Shown: positions 7,437 to 14,724 of the stretch, piece after piece | Layout of the letters: every line of letters starts with the position of its first letter | How positions within the stretch are numbered: the stretch's first letter is position 1 | Position numbers and translations under genes: made by a program | Origin: Bacteroidales bacterium | Lineage (GTDB): Bacteria; Bacteroidota; Bacteroidia; Bacteroidales; F082 | Direction: 5' to 3' | Assembly: GCA_017466405.1 (NCBI GenBank) | Contig: JAFTUF010000044.1 | Coordinates: 1 to 33,339 of the forward strand | DNA length: 33,339 nt | The notes under the pieces: generated by a model | Database searches by the model: none | Seen by the model: only the letters and a program-made list of their open reading frames with translations | Told to the model about the DNA's origin: nothing

Positions 7437-8252
7437 TCATACCGAAACATTAAATTCTCTCAAAACGTCGTTCAGCGAGGTCTTCTTATCTGTCGATTCT
7501 TTTCTCTTTCCGATGATTAAAGCGCAGCTGACTTGATAATCGCCAGCAGGGAAGTGCTTGGTGTATGATCCTGGTATCACGACGGAACGTGCAGGAACAA
7601 ATCCTTTGTATTCCTTAGGTTCGCTGCTGCTGACATCGATGATTTTTGTCGATGCTGTGATGACTGTGTTGGCTCCTAAGACAGCTTCTTCTTCGATGAG
7701 AACGCCTTCAACTATGATACATCTCGAACCGATGAAACAGTTGTCTTCTATGATAACAGGCGCAGCTTGCACTGGCTCCAAAACTCCTCCGATGCCAACG
7801 CCGCCGCTGAGATGAACGTTCTTGCCAATCTGTGCGCAGGATCCTACCGTAGCCCAAGTGTCGACCATGGTGCCGCTATCGACGTAAGCTCCGATGTTGA
7901 CATACGAAGGCATCAAGATAGCACCTTTATTAATAAAGGCTCCGTGTCTTACTGTAGCAGGAGGAACGACGCGGACGCCGGCTTCTTCAAAACCGCGTTT
8001 CAACGGAATCTTGTCGTAATATTCAAAAATGCCATTCTCAATGACTTCCATCTCGTTGATAGGGAAATACATCAAAACGGCTTTCTTCAGCCACTCGTTG
8101 ATGTTCCATTTGCCGTCAATCTTTTCTGCAATACGCAACTCGCCTTTATCCAACTTCTCGACTACATTGCAAATGGCATTGCGGACTTCTTCTTTTTCTA
8201 ATAAAGCTCGGTTGTCCCAAGCGTTTTCTATGATATTTCTTAAATTTTCCAT
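7437..8252 (-). CDS. dapD: 2,3,4,5-tetrahydropyridine-2,6-dicarboxylate N-succinyltransferase
   Basis: DapD succinylates tetrahydrodipicolinate on the route to meso-diaminopimelate and lysine. The 271-residue product has the family's full length: an N-terminal helical domain, then a left-handed parallel beta-helix built of hexapeptide repeats (from about VVPPATVRHGAFI to VLGANTVITAS) and a C-terminal strand region (PARSVVIPGSY). The conserved segments YVDSGTMVDTWATVGSCAQI and GVGIGGVLEPVQ are present. The gene stands alone with its own -7 box. Its product fits the meso-DAP-type MurE encoded in the same window. Confidence 0.96.
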   Translation of the reverse strand: MENLRNIIENAWDNRALLEKEEVRNAICNVVEKLDKGELRIAEKIDGKWNINEWLKKAVLMYFPINEMEVIENGIFEYYDKIPLKRGFEEAGVRVVPPATVRHGAFINKGAILMPSYVNIGAYVDSGTMVDTWATVGSCAQIGKNVHLSGGVGIGGVLEPVQAAPVIIEDNCFIGSRCIIVEGVLIEEEAVLGANTVITASTKIIDVSSSEPKEYKGFVPARSVVIPGSYTKHFPAGDYQVSCALIIGKRKESTDKKTSLNDVLREFNVSV

Positions 8253-8270
8253 AATGAATTTTTATATATG

Positions 8271-8278
8271 CAAAGATA
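8271..8278 (-). promoter_or_regulatory. -7 box for dapD
   Basis: The minus strand reads TATCTTTG, an exact -7 consensus, 18 bases upstream of the dapD ATG. Confidence 0.55.
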
Positions 8279-8283
8279 TAAAA

Positions 8284-8341
8284 AGTTTATAGTTTATAGT
8301 TAATAGTTTAGAGTAGTTTTAAAGTTAAAAGTTTTAAGTTG
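8284..8341. repeat. 7-bp tandem repeat between dapD and ruvX
   Basis: AGTTTAT, AGTTTAT, AGTTAAT, AGTTTAG open a 7-bp-period tract that decays into TAAAAGT and TAAGTTG units. It lies just upstream of the dapD promoter box. Confidence 0.65.
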
Positions 8342-8347
8342 AAAACC

Positions 8348-8372
8348 GTAGGGCGTATCGCATACGCCTAAT
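8348..8372. repeat. short palindrome upstream of ruvX
   Basis: TAGGGCGTAT and ATACGCCTA form an imperfect stem of about 9 bp around a 3- to 4-base loop. It lacks a following T-run, so it is treated as an intergenic palindrome rather than a terminator. Confidence 0.5.
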
Positions 8373-8420
8373 AAAGAGCGTATAGTTTAAAGGTAGAGTG
8401 ACACGATGATGACTAAAAAA

Positions 8421-8450
8421 CTGTTGTCCGTTGTCTGTAGTCTGTTGTCT
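8421..8450. repeat. 7-bp tandem repeat upstream of ruvX
   Basis: CTGTTGT, CCGTTGT, CTGTAGT, CTGTTGT run head to tail directly before the ruvX -7 box. The 13-mer CTGTTGTCCGTTG within it recurs exactly at 31854-31866. Confidence 0.65.
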
Positions 8451-8456
8451 TTTTAT

Positions 8457-8464
8457 TATCTTTG
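8457..8464 (+). promoter_or_regulatory. -7 box for ruvX-def
   Basis: TATCTTTG matches the -7 consensus and lies 16 bases before the ruvX ATG at 8481. It supports that start over an upstream ATG at 8406, which would translate the heptamer repeat. Confidence 0.6.
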
Positions 8465-8480
8465 CAAAAAAAAATTAAGA

Positions 8481-8912
8481 ATGGCGAGAATAATGGCTAT
8501 CGATTATGGACGCAAACGTTGCGGCATCGCAGTGACTGACCCTTTGCAGATTATTGCTAACTCACTCACTACGGTTGCCACTCACGAATTGCTGCCCTTT
8601 ATCTTGGATTATGTCAAGAAGGAAAACGTGGAGTCGATTGTTATCGGCGAACCTAAGGATATGCAGAATAACCCTTCCGAGTCGAGTCGTTATATTGAGC
8701 CTTTCATCGCTCAGCTGAAAAAGGCGCTGCCTGAGATGAACATCAAACGTCATGACGAACGCTTCACCTCCAAGATGGCGTTCCAGACTATGATAGACGC
8801 TGGCCTCGGAAAGAAACAACGCCAGAATAAGGCTCTCGTCGATACCATCAGCGCGACAATCATTTTACAGTCGTATATGGAATCTGAAGCAATAAAGAAA
8901 AATAGATTTTAA
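8481..8912 (+). CDS. ruvX: Holliday junction resolvase-like protein RuvX/YqgF
   Basis: RuvX (YqgF) is an RNase H-fold nuclease implicated in Holliday-junction or 16S rRNA precursor processing. The 143-residue product has the expected acidic positions: Asp7 in MAIDYGRKRCG, Glu in IVIGEPKD, and the segments RHDERFTS and VDTISATIILQ. Its length is normal. The chosen start (MARIMAIDYG) follows the -7 box by a short leader; the upstream in-frame ATG at 8406 would add a repeat-encoded peptide and is rejected. It is followed 10 bases later by def. Confidence 0.93.
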   Translation: MARIMAIDYGRKRCGIAVTDPLQIIANSLTTVATHELLPFILDYVKKENVESIVIGEPKDMQNNPSESSRYIEPFIAQLKKALPEMNIKRHDERFTSKMAFQTMIDAGLGKKQRQNKALVDTISATIILQSYMESEAIKKNRF

Positions 8913-8922
8913 ATTTTAAATT

Positions 8923-9489
8923 ATGATTTTACCAGTAGTAGCCTACGGACATCCCGTGCTTAAACGTGTGGCAGAAGAGATTGAACCAAACTATCCAGGA
9001 TTACAACAACTTATATCAGATATGTTCGAGACTATGTATCACTCAGAAGGCGTAGGTCTCGCAGCTCCTCAAATCAATAAGTCGATACGTCTGTTCGTCA
9101 TCGACGCAGATCCATTCCAAGAGACTTATCCTGAAGCTAAAGGCTTTAAGAAAGTGTTCATCAACCCTGAAATCGTCGAACATTCAGAAGAGACCTGGAC
9201 TTTCCGTGAAGGTTGCCTCAGCCTTCCTGATATGAATGAAGAGGTCGTACGTCCAAGTAAGATAACAATCAATTATTTAGATGAGAATTTCGTTGAACAC
9301 GAAGAAGAATACGACGGAATTTGCGCCCGCGTCATCCAACATGAATATGATCATCTCGAAGGAAAAGTCTATGTCGATAGAGTGGCTCCAATGCGTAAGA
9401 TGATGCTTAAGAATAAATTGCGCAACATCTCCGAAGGTAATGTCCTCGTCGATTATAAAATGATATTCCCTGCAAAAAAAAGAAGATAA
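8923..9489 (+). CDS. def: peptide deformylase
   Basis: Def removes the formyl group from the initiator methionine of new proteins. The 188-residue product has all three signature motifs: GVGLAAPQI at 43-51, EGCLS at 96-100 with the metal ligand Cys98, and QHEYDH at 139-144 with the ligands His140 and His144 and the catalytic Glu141. The length fits type 1 deformylases of Bacteroidota. It is cotranscribed with ruvX, 10 bases upstream. Confidence 0.97.
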   Translation: MILPVVAYGHPVLKRVAEEIEPNYPGLQQLISDMFETMYHSEGVGLAAPQINKSIRLFVIDADPFQETYPEAKGFKKVFINPEIVEHSEETWTFREGCLSLPDMNEEVVRPSKITINYLDENFVEHEEEYDGICARVIQHEYDHLEGKVYVDRVAPMRKMMLKNKLRNISEGNVLVDYKMIFPAKKRR

Positions 9490-9500
9490 TTAACAATGTA

Positions 9501-9547
9501 GAGACGCGTCAATGAAACCATAAAAATAGACACGCATTGACACGTCT
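9501..9547. repeat. palindromic element copy B
   Basis: GAGACGCGTCAATG at 9501-9514 pairs with CATTGACACGTCT at 9535-9547, with one G-T wobble and a loop of about 20 bases. The first arm is identical over GTAGAGACGCGTCAAT to the reverse complement of the right arm of the copy at 10832-10886. It lies between def and the TPR-like lipoprotein gene. Confidence 0.7.
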
Positions 9548-9555
9548 GTGGAATT

Positions 9556-9577
9556 AAATTAACAATTAACAATTAAA
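9556..9577. repeat. short 7-bp tandem repeat
   Basis: About three A/T-rich 7-bp units based on ATTAACA lie before the ATG at 9588. It is a weak member of the heptamer tracts of this window and could be simple A/T-rich sequence. Confidence 0.35.
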
Positions 9578-9587
9578 TTTTACAATT

Positions 9588-10103
9588 ATGAAAAGATTTT
9601 TGACATTATTATCGATATTGTTTGTTGCTCTTTTTGTTTCATGCAGCGACAATACAAAGGAAGAAATTGCAAGATTAGAGTCGCAGATGCTTGATAGCAA
9701 TGGTATGCTGAGAACAGATGTCGGTATGGAACTTATTGATGCATATATGCTTTATGCAAATAAAAATGCTAAGTCGGAAGAGGCTCCTCATATTTTGTTC
9801 AAGGCTCTCGACCTCTCTATGAATCTTAGAACAAACGATTATAGCAAGTCTATAGAGATAGCCGACCTCATCATTACTAAATATCCTGACTTCGAGATGG
9901 CTCCGATGGCATTATATCTCAAAGCATTTGTTTATGAAGATTTGATGCACGATTATTCTAATGCTGAAAAAACATATCGCGAGTTTATTGAGAAATATCC
10001 TAACAATCCTATGCTTGAAGAGGTGAAGGCTTCGTTGAAGAACATCGGAATTCCGCCTCAGGATTTGGTTCGTATGTTTGAAAATGCAGAAGAAAACAGA
10101 TGA
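9588..10103 (+). CDS. small lipoprotein with TPR-like repeats
   Basis: The 171-residue product starts with a lipoprotein signal peptide (KRFLTLLSILFVALFVSC, lipidated Cys19). A coiled segment (NTKEEIARLESQM) follows, then helices that look like tetratricopeptide repeats, best seen in APMALYLKAFVYEDLMHDYSNAEKTYREFIEKYPNN (about 104-140; quoted only as a locator of helix pairs). Such repeats mediate protein contacts, and the arrangement recalls YbgF/BamD-type periplasmic adaptors, but no specific partner can be named. It is closed by the strong terminator at 10125-10155. Confidence 0.75.
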   Translation: MKRFLTLLSILFVALFVSCSDNTKEEIARLESQMLDSNGMLRTDVGMELIDAYMLYANKNAKSEEAPHILFKALDLSMNLRTNDYSKSIEIADLIITKYPDFEMAPMALYLKAFVYEDLMHDYSNAEKTYREFIEKYPNNPMLEEVKASLKNIGIPPQDLVRMFENAEENR

Positions 10104-10124
10104 TATTATTTATGGCATAAAACG

Positions 10125-10155
10125 AAAATGTCTCCCTCAAAAGGAGACATTTTTT
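10125..10155. terminator. bidirectional terminator shared by convergent genes
   Basis: AAAATGTCTCC and GGAGACATTTT form an 11-bp stem with a 7- to 8-base loop, followed by T on one strand and preceded by A on the other. On the minus strand the stem contains the last codons and stop of engB (10137), so engB and the rightward lipoprotein gene share it. Confidence 0.9.
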
Positions 10156-10748
10156 AATTCCTGATTATAACCTTCTATCAAATTTAAGACGTCGTCTTTG
10201 CCTATTTCTTTCTCGGAAGAAGTGACGATGATTTGCGGTATCTCTTCCCATTCTTCAGCGAGTCTGTCTTTATAAGCCTGCAGGTTACGCTGAAGTTCGG
10301 CTTCTTTTATCTTATCTACTTTAGTGAAGATGATGTTGAAAGGCATCTGCAGTTCTCCGAGATGATTGATGAATTCCAAGTCGATTTTCTGAGGCTCGAT
10401 GCGGCTGTCAACCAAAACGAACATACAGATGAGATTTTTTCTGTTTTTGATATAATCGTCGAGCATGACTTTCCACGACTCACGGTCTTTCTTTGAACGC
10501 TGCGCAAAACCATAACCTGGCAAATCGACAAGATACCATTCGTCGTTGATGATGAAATGGTTTATGGTGATGGTCTTTCCTGGAGTGGAAGATGTCTTTG
10601 CTAATTGCTTTTTGTTAGTCAGCATATTAATCAATGACGACTTTCCGACATTGGAGCGACCAATGAAAGCGTATTCCGGCTTGTTGGCGGAAGGTAGTTT
10701 GTCGATTTTTGTGTTGCTTTGCAGAAACGCTGCTTTTCTTATTATCAT
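10137..10748 (-). CDS. engB: ribosome biogenesis GTPase YsxC/EngB
   Basis: EngB (YihA/YsxC) is a GTPase needed for assembly of the large ribosomal subunit. The 203-residue product has G1 GRSNVGKSS at 30-38, G3 DLPGYGFA and G4 TKVDK, with the normal family length. The start at 10748 ([11 protein letters not shown]) is chosen: an ATG at 10847 is in frame but would add 33 residues encoded by the 8-bp tandem repeat (a repetitive Ser-Asn-Ala-Thr-Gln-Leu stretch). Its stop codon lies inside the terminator stem. Confidence 0.95.
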   Translation of the reverse strand: MIIRKAAFLQSNTKIDKLPSANKPEYAFIGRSNVGKSSLINMLTNKKQLAKTSSTPGKTITINHFIINDEWYLVDLPGYGFAQRSKKDRESWKVMLDDYIKNRKNLICMFVLVDSRIEPQKIDLEFINHLGELQMPFNIIFTKVDKIKEAELQRNLQAYKDRLAEEWEEIPQIIVTSSEKEIGKDDVLNLIEGYNQELKNVSF

Positions 10749-10758
10749 CTTTTTTAAA

Positions 10759-10823
10759 GTTACTGAGTTACTAAGTTGCTGAGTTGCTAAGTTGCTGAGT
10801 TGCTGAGTTGCTGAGTTGCTGAG
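10759..10823. repeat. 8-bp tandem repeat upstream of engB
   Basis: Eight 8-bp units run head to tail: GTTACTGA, GTTACTAA, GTTGCTGA, GTTGCTAA, then four GTTGCTGA. It starts 11 bases before the engB ATG and is joined to the palindrome at 10832-10886. The same octamer with the same flanking GTTTGAGACG occurs inverted at 201-248. Confidence 0.85.
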
Positions 10824-10831
10824 GTTTGTTT

Positions 10832-10886
10832 GAGACGTGTCAATCACATTATTGTTTATGATTCATAGGTGTAATTGACGCGTCTC
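10832..10886. repeat. palindromic element copy C
   Basis: GAGACGTGTCAAT at 10832-10844 pairs with ATTGACGCGTCTC at 10874-10886 (one G-T wobble). It lies between the start regions of engB and the end of glsB. Right arm and loop sequence (GGTGTAATTG) resemble copy A at 142-193. Confidence 0.8.
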
Positions 10887-10888
10887 TA

Positions 10889-10916
10889 CAATTTTCAATT
10901 TTCAACTTTCAATTTG
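10889..10916. repeat. 7-bp tandem repeat over the glsB stop
   Basis: CAATTTT, CAATTTT, CAACTTT, CAATTTG run across the stop codon of the leftward glsB gene (10902-10904), so the last GlsB residues are encoded by the repeat. Confidence 0.6.
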
Positions 10917-11870
10917 TTTAAGGTGTTCCGGTTTTTCGTTTTTGTTGTAAATGAGATGTCGTTCAATCTTTTCAGGGAAGATGTCTTCAATAGTTACCAA
11001 GATTGCAGTCTCTTCAACATTGCCGAAAGGTTCGTTGAGCGCAGTTCCGAATGTCTTCATCGTTGCCGAAAGGCTCATGTATGCGTTGAACAGAGGAGGT
11101 ATTGTAGAACCGTGTTCTCTTATATATTTACTCAATGTCCTGTAGCTGTTCTGATAATTGTTGCCGTCGAGTCTCAGCTTCATGATAGCTTTTCTGGCCT
11201 TGATATTTATGGCTTTATCAGGGTAAGGATAGATGAGATTATCGTTGTCGGGGAAGAATTTTTTCATGAAGAAAAGAATCATGTCGCGCAATGCAGGGTC
11301 ATATTGAGAATACATAGTGACTTTTCCGAAGAAATATTTTGTCGAAGGTATCACTGTGAGCAAGGCGCCGAGTCCGTCCCATAGGTTGTCAAGGGTGAAG
11401 ATGCTCTTTCTTACGTTGCCTGTCGATTGGTATTTCGGTTGTATGAAAGAACGTCCGAGTTCTATGGTATGAGGAAGATAGTCTTTGATGAAATCCTCTG
11501 AGTAATAGAAGAGCTCTGATGTTGGAGTATCTACTTGTCCGTTATTTTTTATCTTAAGTTTTTCGCAATCGATGAAGCGGTAGCCTCCGAGTATTTCTTT
11601 CTCGGCAGGGTCCCATACTATGAGTTGCTCGAAATAAACATCGTCTCTTGTGTCGAACTCGTCTATGTCCATGCTCTTGCCTGTTCCGCCACCGGATTCT
11701 CTGAAGGCTAATTCACGAAGACGGCCGATCTCGCGCATGGTGTTAGGAGCGTTGTGCGCATTGACGATGTATATCTCGTTGTGTCCGTAGTTAGTCTTCC
11801 TTACAAAACGTTCTTCTGTCAATTCTTTGATGATGTCTTCCGAAGAAACGGCATCAATAATTTTTTCCAT
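10902..11870 (-). CDS. glsB: GlsB-like N-acyltransferase (OlsB/GNAT-type)
   Basis: The 322-residue product resembles the acyltransferase of the OlsB type that N-acylates glycine in Bacteroides glycine lipids (GlsB). It shows RELAFRESGGGTGKSMDIDEFD, a strand block with GGYRFIDC, and ELGRSFIQPKYQ, which match the GNAT-like acyl-ACP binding region of hemolysin/OlsB-family proteins. It follows a PlsC-like gene by 9 bases on the same strand, the pairing known for glsB and glsA in Bacteroides. The exact substrate is inferred from this pairing, not proven by sequence. Its last codons are repeat-encoded. Confidence 0.72.
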   Translation of the reverse strand: MEKIIDAVSSEDIIKELTEERFVRKTNYGHNEIYIVNAHNAPNTMREIGRLRELAFRESGGGTGKSMDIDEFDTRDDVYFEQLIVWDPAEKEILGGYRFIDCEKLKIKNNGQVDTPTSELFYYSEDFIKDYLPHTIELGRSFIQPKYQSTGNVRKSIFTLDNLWDGLGALLTVIPSTKYFFGKVTMYSQYDPALRDMILFFMKKFFPDNDNLIYPYPDKAINIKARKAIMKLRLDGNNYQNSYRTLSKYIREHGSTIPPLFNAYMSLSATMKTFGTALNEPFGNVEETAILVTIEDIFPEKIERHLIYNKNEKPEHLKQIES

Positions 11871-11879
11871 ATCTTATCT

Positions 11880-12740
11880 TTATATTGTATAATTTTTTTC
11901 TGGGTCAAAAGTCTGCTCGCAGTCGGCTGGGAGGTTGTAGGAGAAGTTTCTCAGTCGCATCGCCCATTCTGCGTCGCTGTATCTGTTGTCGAAAGTCTGC
12001 CAAGGTATCGGCTTGCCGAAAGTGATGGTGAGGGTCTTGTTTTTCTGTTTGTAAAACTCGTTGACCAAAAACATCATCTCGATATTTACCTTGATGCCAA
12101 GTTTCTTTCGTATGTTGGAGAGGTTGTAGAAGAAGTCGCTGTTTCTTCCTGTTATATGAGCTGGTATTATGTCGCGATGATACGCCTTGGCTTTAGTGAT
12201 GAAAGTCTTCTTCCATTCCAAATCGATGATTTTGCCGTTTTGTTTTCTCGAACATAATCCGTAAGGATAGTAGCAGATTGTCCTGTCGCTTTCAAAGGTC
12301 TCGTTGAAAACCTTGATGTTGTCGGCGTTGCTTCCTAACTTGTTGACAGGTATGAAGAGAGGTCTTAGGTTAGGAACGAAGAGAAGGAAATCGTTGACGG
12401 GTGTGATGACGTCGGGTCTTATCTTGCCGACGGTGTCGATAAGTGCTATGCCGTCGAGACCGCCTATTGGATGGTTGGCGGCGATGATGTAGCGTCCGTC
12501 TTCTTTGATGTGGTCTAAACCATGCGTGATGACGCCAGTGTTGAATTCTTTCATGGTCTCAGCAACAAAAGGCAGTCCTGCAATGCCGTTGGCTCTGATC
12601 AACAATCCGTTGATGTCGTCTTGATGAAGTATTTTCTTTAAATATTTAATAACAAAACGCGGAACCTTGTTGGCAAACTTAGGAGCTTTCTGGCTGATAA
12701 TTTTCTCAATGTCAATCTGTAATGTTTCTTTCTCGCTCAT
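11880..12740 (-). CDS. glsA: GlsA-like O-acyltransferase (PlsC-type)
   Basis: The 286-residue product has the 1-acylglycerol-phosphate acyltransferase signature in the form NHPIGGLDG (His and Asp of the NHx(4-5)D motif) and a second block YYPYGLCSRKQNG at the place of the usual FPEG motif. In Bacteroides this protein adds the second, ester-linked acyl chain to monoacyl glycine lipid. It is the first gene of a leftward pair with the GlsB-like gene and reads divergently from mraZ. A general lysophospholipid acyltransferase is the alternative. Confidence 0.72.
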   Translation of the reverse strand: MSEKETLQIDIEKIISQKAPKFANKVPRFVIKYLKKILHQDDINGLLIRANGIAGLPFVAETMKEFNTGVITHGLDHIKEDGRYIIAANHPIGGLDGIALIDTVGKIRPDVITPVNDFLLFVPNLRPLFIPVNKLGSNADNIKVFNETFESDRTICYYPYGLCSRKQNGKIIDLEWKKTFITKAKAYHRDIIPAHITGRNSDFFYNLSNIRKKLGIKVNIEMMFLVNEFYKQKNKTLTITFGKPIPWQTFDNRYSDAEWAMRLRNFSYNLPADCEQTFDPEKNYTI

Positions 12741-12790
12741 TTCTCATTAATTATTCAAGAGCTATCATTGATGATAGAACTTCCATTTTG

Positions 12791-12798
12791 CAAAAATA
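12791..12798 (-). promoter_or_regulatory. -7 box for glsA-glsB
   Basis: The minus strand reads TATTTTTG, matching TAnnTTTG, about 50 bases upstream of the glsA ATG. No -33 element was recognised. Confidence 0.45.
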
Positions 12799-12915
12799 AT
12801 GAATTATCCTTACGAAAAGTAAAATAAATTTTTTTAATGCTTGTTGTGAAACTGTATTTTTCAAATCCCTTGATTTTGCTGTATGTTGGATTGTTGTTGA
12901 AAACTTTTTTAGAAA

Positions 12916-12953
12916 AAAGTGAATTTTTTTAGTTCAAAGTGGTTGAAAGTGGG
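12916..12953 (+). promoter_or_regulatory. putative MraZ-binding repeats
   Basis: AAAGTG at 12916, AAAGTGG at 12936 and AAAGTGGG at 12946 are direct repeats set at 20 and 10 bp, that is in helical phase. MraZ is known to bind tandem GTGG/TGGG repeats with a 10-bp repeat unit upstream of its own gene. The last two copies flank the -33 region of the predicted mraZ promoter, so binding would repress transcription. Confidence 0.6.
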
Positions 12954-12972
12954 AAAAAATGCACTAATTTTA
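12943..12972 (+). promoter_or_regulatory. predicted dcw operon promoter
   Basis: TTG at 12943-12945 and TAATTTTA at 12965-12972 (one mismatch to TAnnTTTG) are separated by 19 bases, the spacing of Bacteroidota -33/-7 promoters. The predicted start would lie about 18 bases before the mraZ ATG. The placement is inferred from sequence only. Confidence 0.45.
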
Positions 12973-12995
12973 CAACTTGAAAATTTGAATGGAAA

Positions 12996-13460
12996 ATGAA
13001 TTATCCAATTGGCGAATATAATTGTAAATTAGACAGTAAGGGAAGATTGCTTCTTCCGAGCAGTTTTAAGGAACAGCTCGGTGATGCGCTCGAAGAGGGA
13101 TTTGTCCTTCGTCCTAGTCTTTTTGGCGATTGTCTTGAGCTTTTTGGAATGAGCGATTGGCGTGCCATGCAGGAGAAGTTAGGAAAACTTAATCCGTTCA
13201 AGGCGGAGAACGTGATGTTGATTCGTCGTTTCAATGCCGGTGCGCGAATGGCTAAAGTAGATGCAAACGGTCGCCTTCAGATTCCTAAGGATCTGATGGA
13301 GAAAACTAAACTCGTGAAAGATGTCGTCATGACTTCTTTGATTGATAGAATGCAGATCTGGGATCGTTCCATTAAGGAGATTGAAGATTCCAAGATTTCA
13401 GAAGAACAATTTGTGGAGATGCTTACCGCAAAATTGGGTGATTGCGATTTTATTGGTTAA
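12996..13460 (+). CDS. mraZ: transcriptional regulator MraZ
   Basis: MraZ is the DNA-binding regulator that opens the dcw cluster. The 154-residue product has two SpoVT/AbrB-like swapped-hairpin domains, each with the family motif: DSKGRLLLP near the N-terminus and DANGRLQIP in the second half. Length is normal. It is the first gene of the operon, preceded by GTGG-type repeats that are its likely binding sites, and ends 20 bases before rsmH. Confidence 0.96.
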   Translation: MNYPIGEYNCKLDSKGRLLLPSSFKEQLGDALEEGFVLRPSLFGDCLELFGMSDWRAMQEKLGKLNPFKAENVMLIRRFNAGARMAKVDANGRLQIPKDLMEKTKLVKDVVMTSLIDRMQIWDRSIKEIEDSKISEEQFVEMLTAKLGDCDFIG

Positions 13461-13480
13461 TAACATTAAGATTAAAAGAG

Positions 13481-14383
13481 ATGTATCATATTCCTGTTTT
13501 ATTGAACGAAAGTGTCAATGCTTTAAATATTAAGCCAGATGGCGTTTATGTTGATGTTACCTTCGGTGGCGGCGGTCATTCTCGTCGTATCATGGAGTGT
13601 CTTGGTGAAAATGGTCGTCTCTATGCTTTTGATCAGGATGAAGACGCTGCTAAGAATGTTATCGACGATAGTCGTTTTACGTTCATCCAGCAGAACTTCC
13701 GTTATATGAAAAACTTCGTTCAGCTTTATTGCGGAGGCAAAGTCGATGGCATACTCGCTGACCTCGGCGTGTCTTCATATCAGTTCGACACTCCAGAAAA
13801 AGGTTTCTCCATACGTTATAACGGACGTCTCGATATGCGTATGAACAGAAACGCTGCCGTAGATGCAGCTTCTGTAGTCAATACCTACGACCAAGCTTCT
13901 TTAGCGTCAGTGCTTTCGCGTTATGGCGAACTTAGAAACGCCATGGCAATAGCAGACTCTATCACGATGGCACGTGAAGTGAAACCTATAGAGACAACAG
14001 ACGAACTTAAAGAAGCAGTAGCTCGTTTCTTGCCAAAAGGCTCTGAGAACAAGGTGCTCGCTCAGATTTTCCAAGCTTTGAGAATTGAAGTCAACGAGGA
14101 GATGAAAGTGCTCGAGATGTTTCTCTCTCAATGTGCCGACGTCTTGAATCCTGGAGGAAGACTCGTGGTGTTGTCGTATCATTCCTTGGAAGACCGTCTC
14201 GTGAAAAACTTTATGAAGACAGGTAACGCCGACGGTATTCTCGAGAAGGATTTCTTCGGCAATCAGCTAACACCTTATAAATTAATATCCAGCAAACCAA
14301 TAGTTCCTTCTGACGAAGAGATAAGTCTTAACAATAGGGCTAGAAGCGCGAAGTTACGTGTGGCCGAAAGGAGGACGAAATGA
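13481..14383 (+). CDS. rsmH: 16S rRNA (cytosine(1402)-N(4))-methyltransferase RsmH
   Basis: RsmH (MraW) methylates C1402 of 16S rRNA in the decoding centre. The 300-residue product has the SAM-binding motif VDVTFGGGGHS, the segment GILADLGVSSYQFD and the C-terminal block LVVLSYHSLEDRLVK, all diagnostic. The start at 13481 (MYHIPVLL) is the family start, preceded by AAAAGAG; an in-frame upstream start would overlap mraZ. Its stop overlaps the start of the ftsL-like gene by 4 bases (ATGA). Confidence 0.97.
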   Translation: MYHIPVLLNESVNALNIKPDGVYVDVTFGGGGHSRRIMECLGENGRLYAFDQDEDAAKNVIDDSRFTFIQQNFRYMKNFVQLYCGGKVDGILADLGVSSYQFDTPEKGFSIRYNGRLDMRMNRNAAVDAASVVNTYDQASLASVLSRYGELRNAMAIADSITMAREVKPIETTDELKEAVARFLPKGSENKVLAQIFQALRIEVNEEMKVLEMFLSQCADVLNPGGRLVVLSYHSLEDRLVKNFMKTGNADGILEKDFFGNQLTPYKLISSKPIVPSDEEISLNNRARSAKLRVAERRTK

Positions 14384-14724
14384 AAAATAACATCAACAGA
14401 ACCATAGCTGATGTGATGGGCGGCAATATCTTTTCAAAAGATAGCTTCGTCAATTTTTTCCCTTTTCTTATATATCTTGTGGCACTTTCAATGCTTTATA
14501 TCACAAATATATATATCGCTGAAGATACGAGCCGTGAGATTTCTAAGATGAATGCCAAAGCAGAAGACCTTTATGTGGAATATGTATATTTGAAATCGGA
14601 GATAACGGAAACTACCAAACAGTCTAACTTGGCTAAGATGCTGAAGAATAAAGGTATCAAAGAATCCTTGGAGCCTATGAAAAAGATAAAGGTAGAGAAG
14701 GAAGGAGGTGCCTATGAAGATTGA
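14380..14724 (+). CDS. ftsL: FtsL-like cell division protein
   Basis: The 114-residue product has a short cytoplasmic N-terminus, one membrane helix (about 28-48, FFPFLIYLVALSMLYITNIYI) and a periplasmic coiled-coil segment (about 50-90). This is the topology of FtsL, the small divisome protein that works with FtsQ and FtsB to activate FtsWI. It sits between rsmH and ftsI, the standard ftsL position. Sequence similarity to proteobacterial FtsL is low, as is normal, so the name rests on position and topology. Confidence 0.82.
   Translation: MKNNINRTIADVMGGNIFSKDSFVNFFPFLIYLVALSMLYITNIYIAEDTSREISKMNAKAEDLYVEYVYLKSEITETTKQSNLAKMLKNKGIKESLEPMKKIKVEKEGGAYED

Noticed and set aside
10759-10823. CRISPR-like array
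   Set aside because: The units are 8 bp and directly contiguous, with no spacers and no cas genes nearby.
12741-12995. Small RNA gene between glsA and mraZ
   Set aside because: The gap is accounted for by two divergent promoters and the MraZ-type repeats; no terminator-bounded transcript is visible.
14708-14714. GTG start for ftsI two codons upstream
   Set aside because: The GGAGG sequence overlaps or abuts the GTG but is well spaced for the ATG at 14714.
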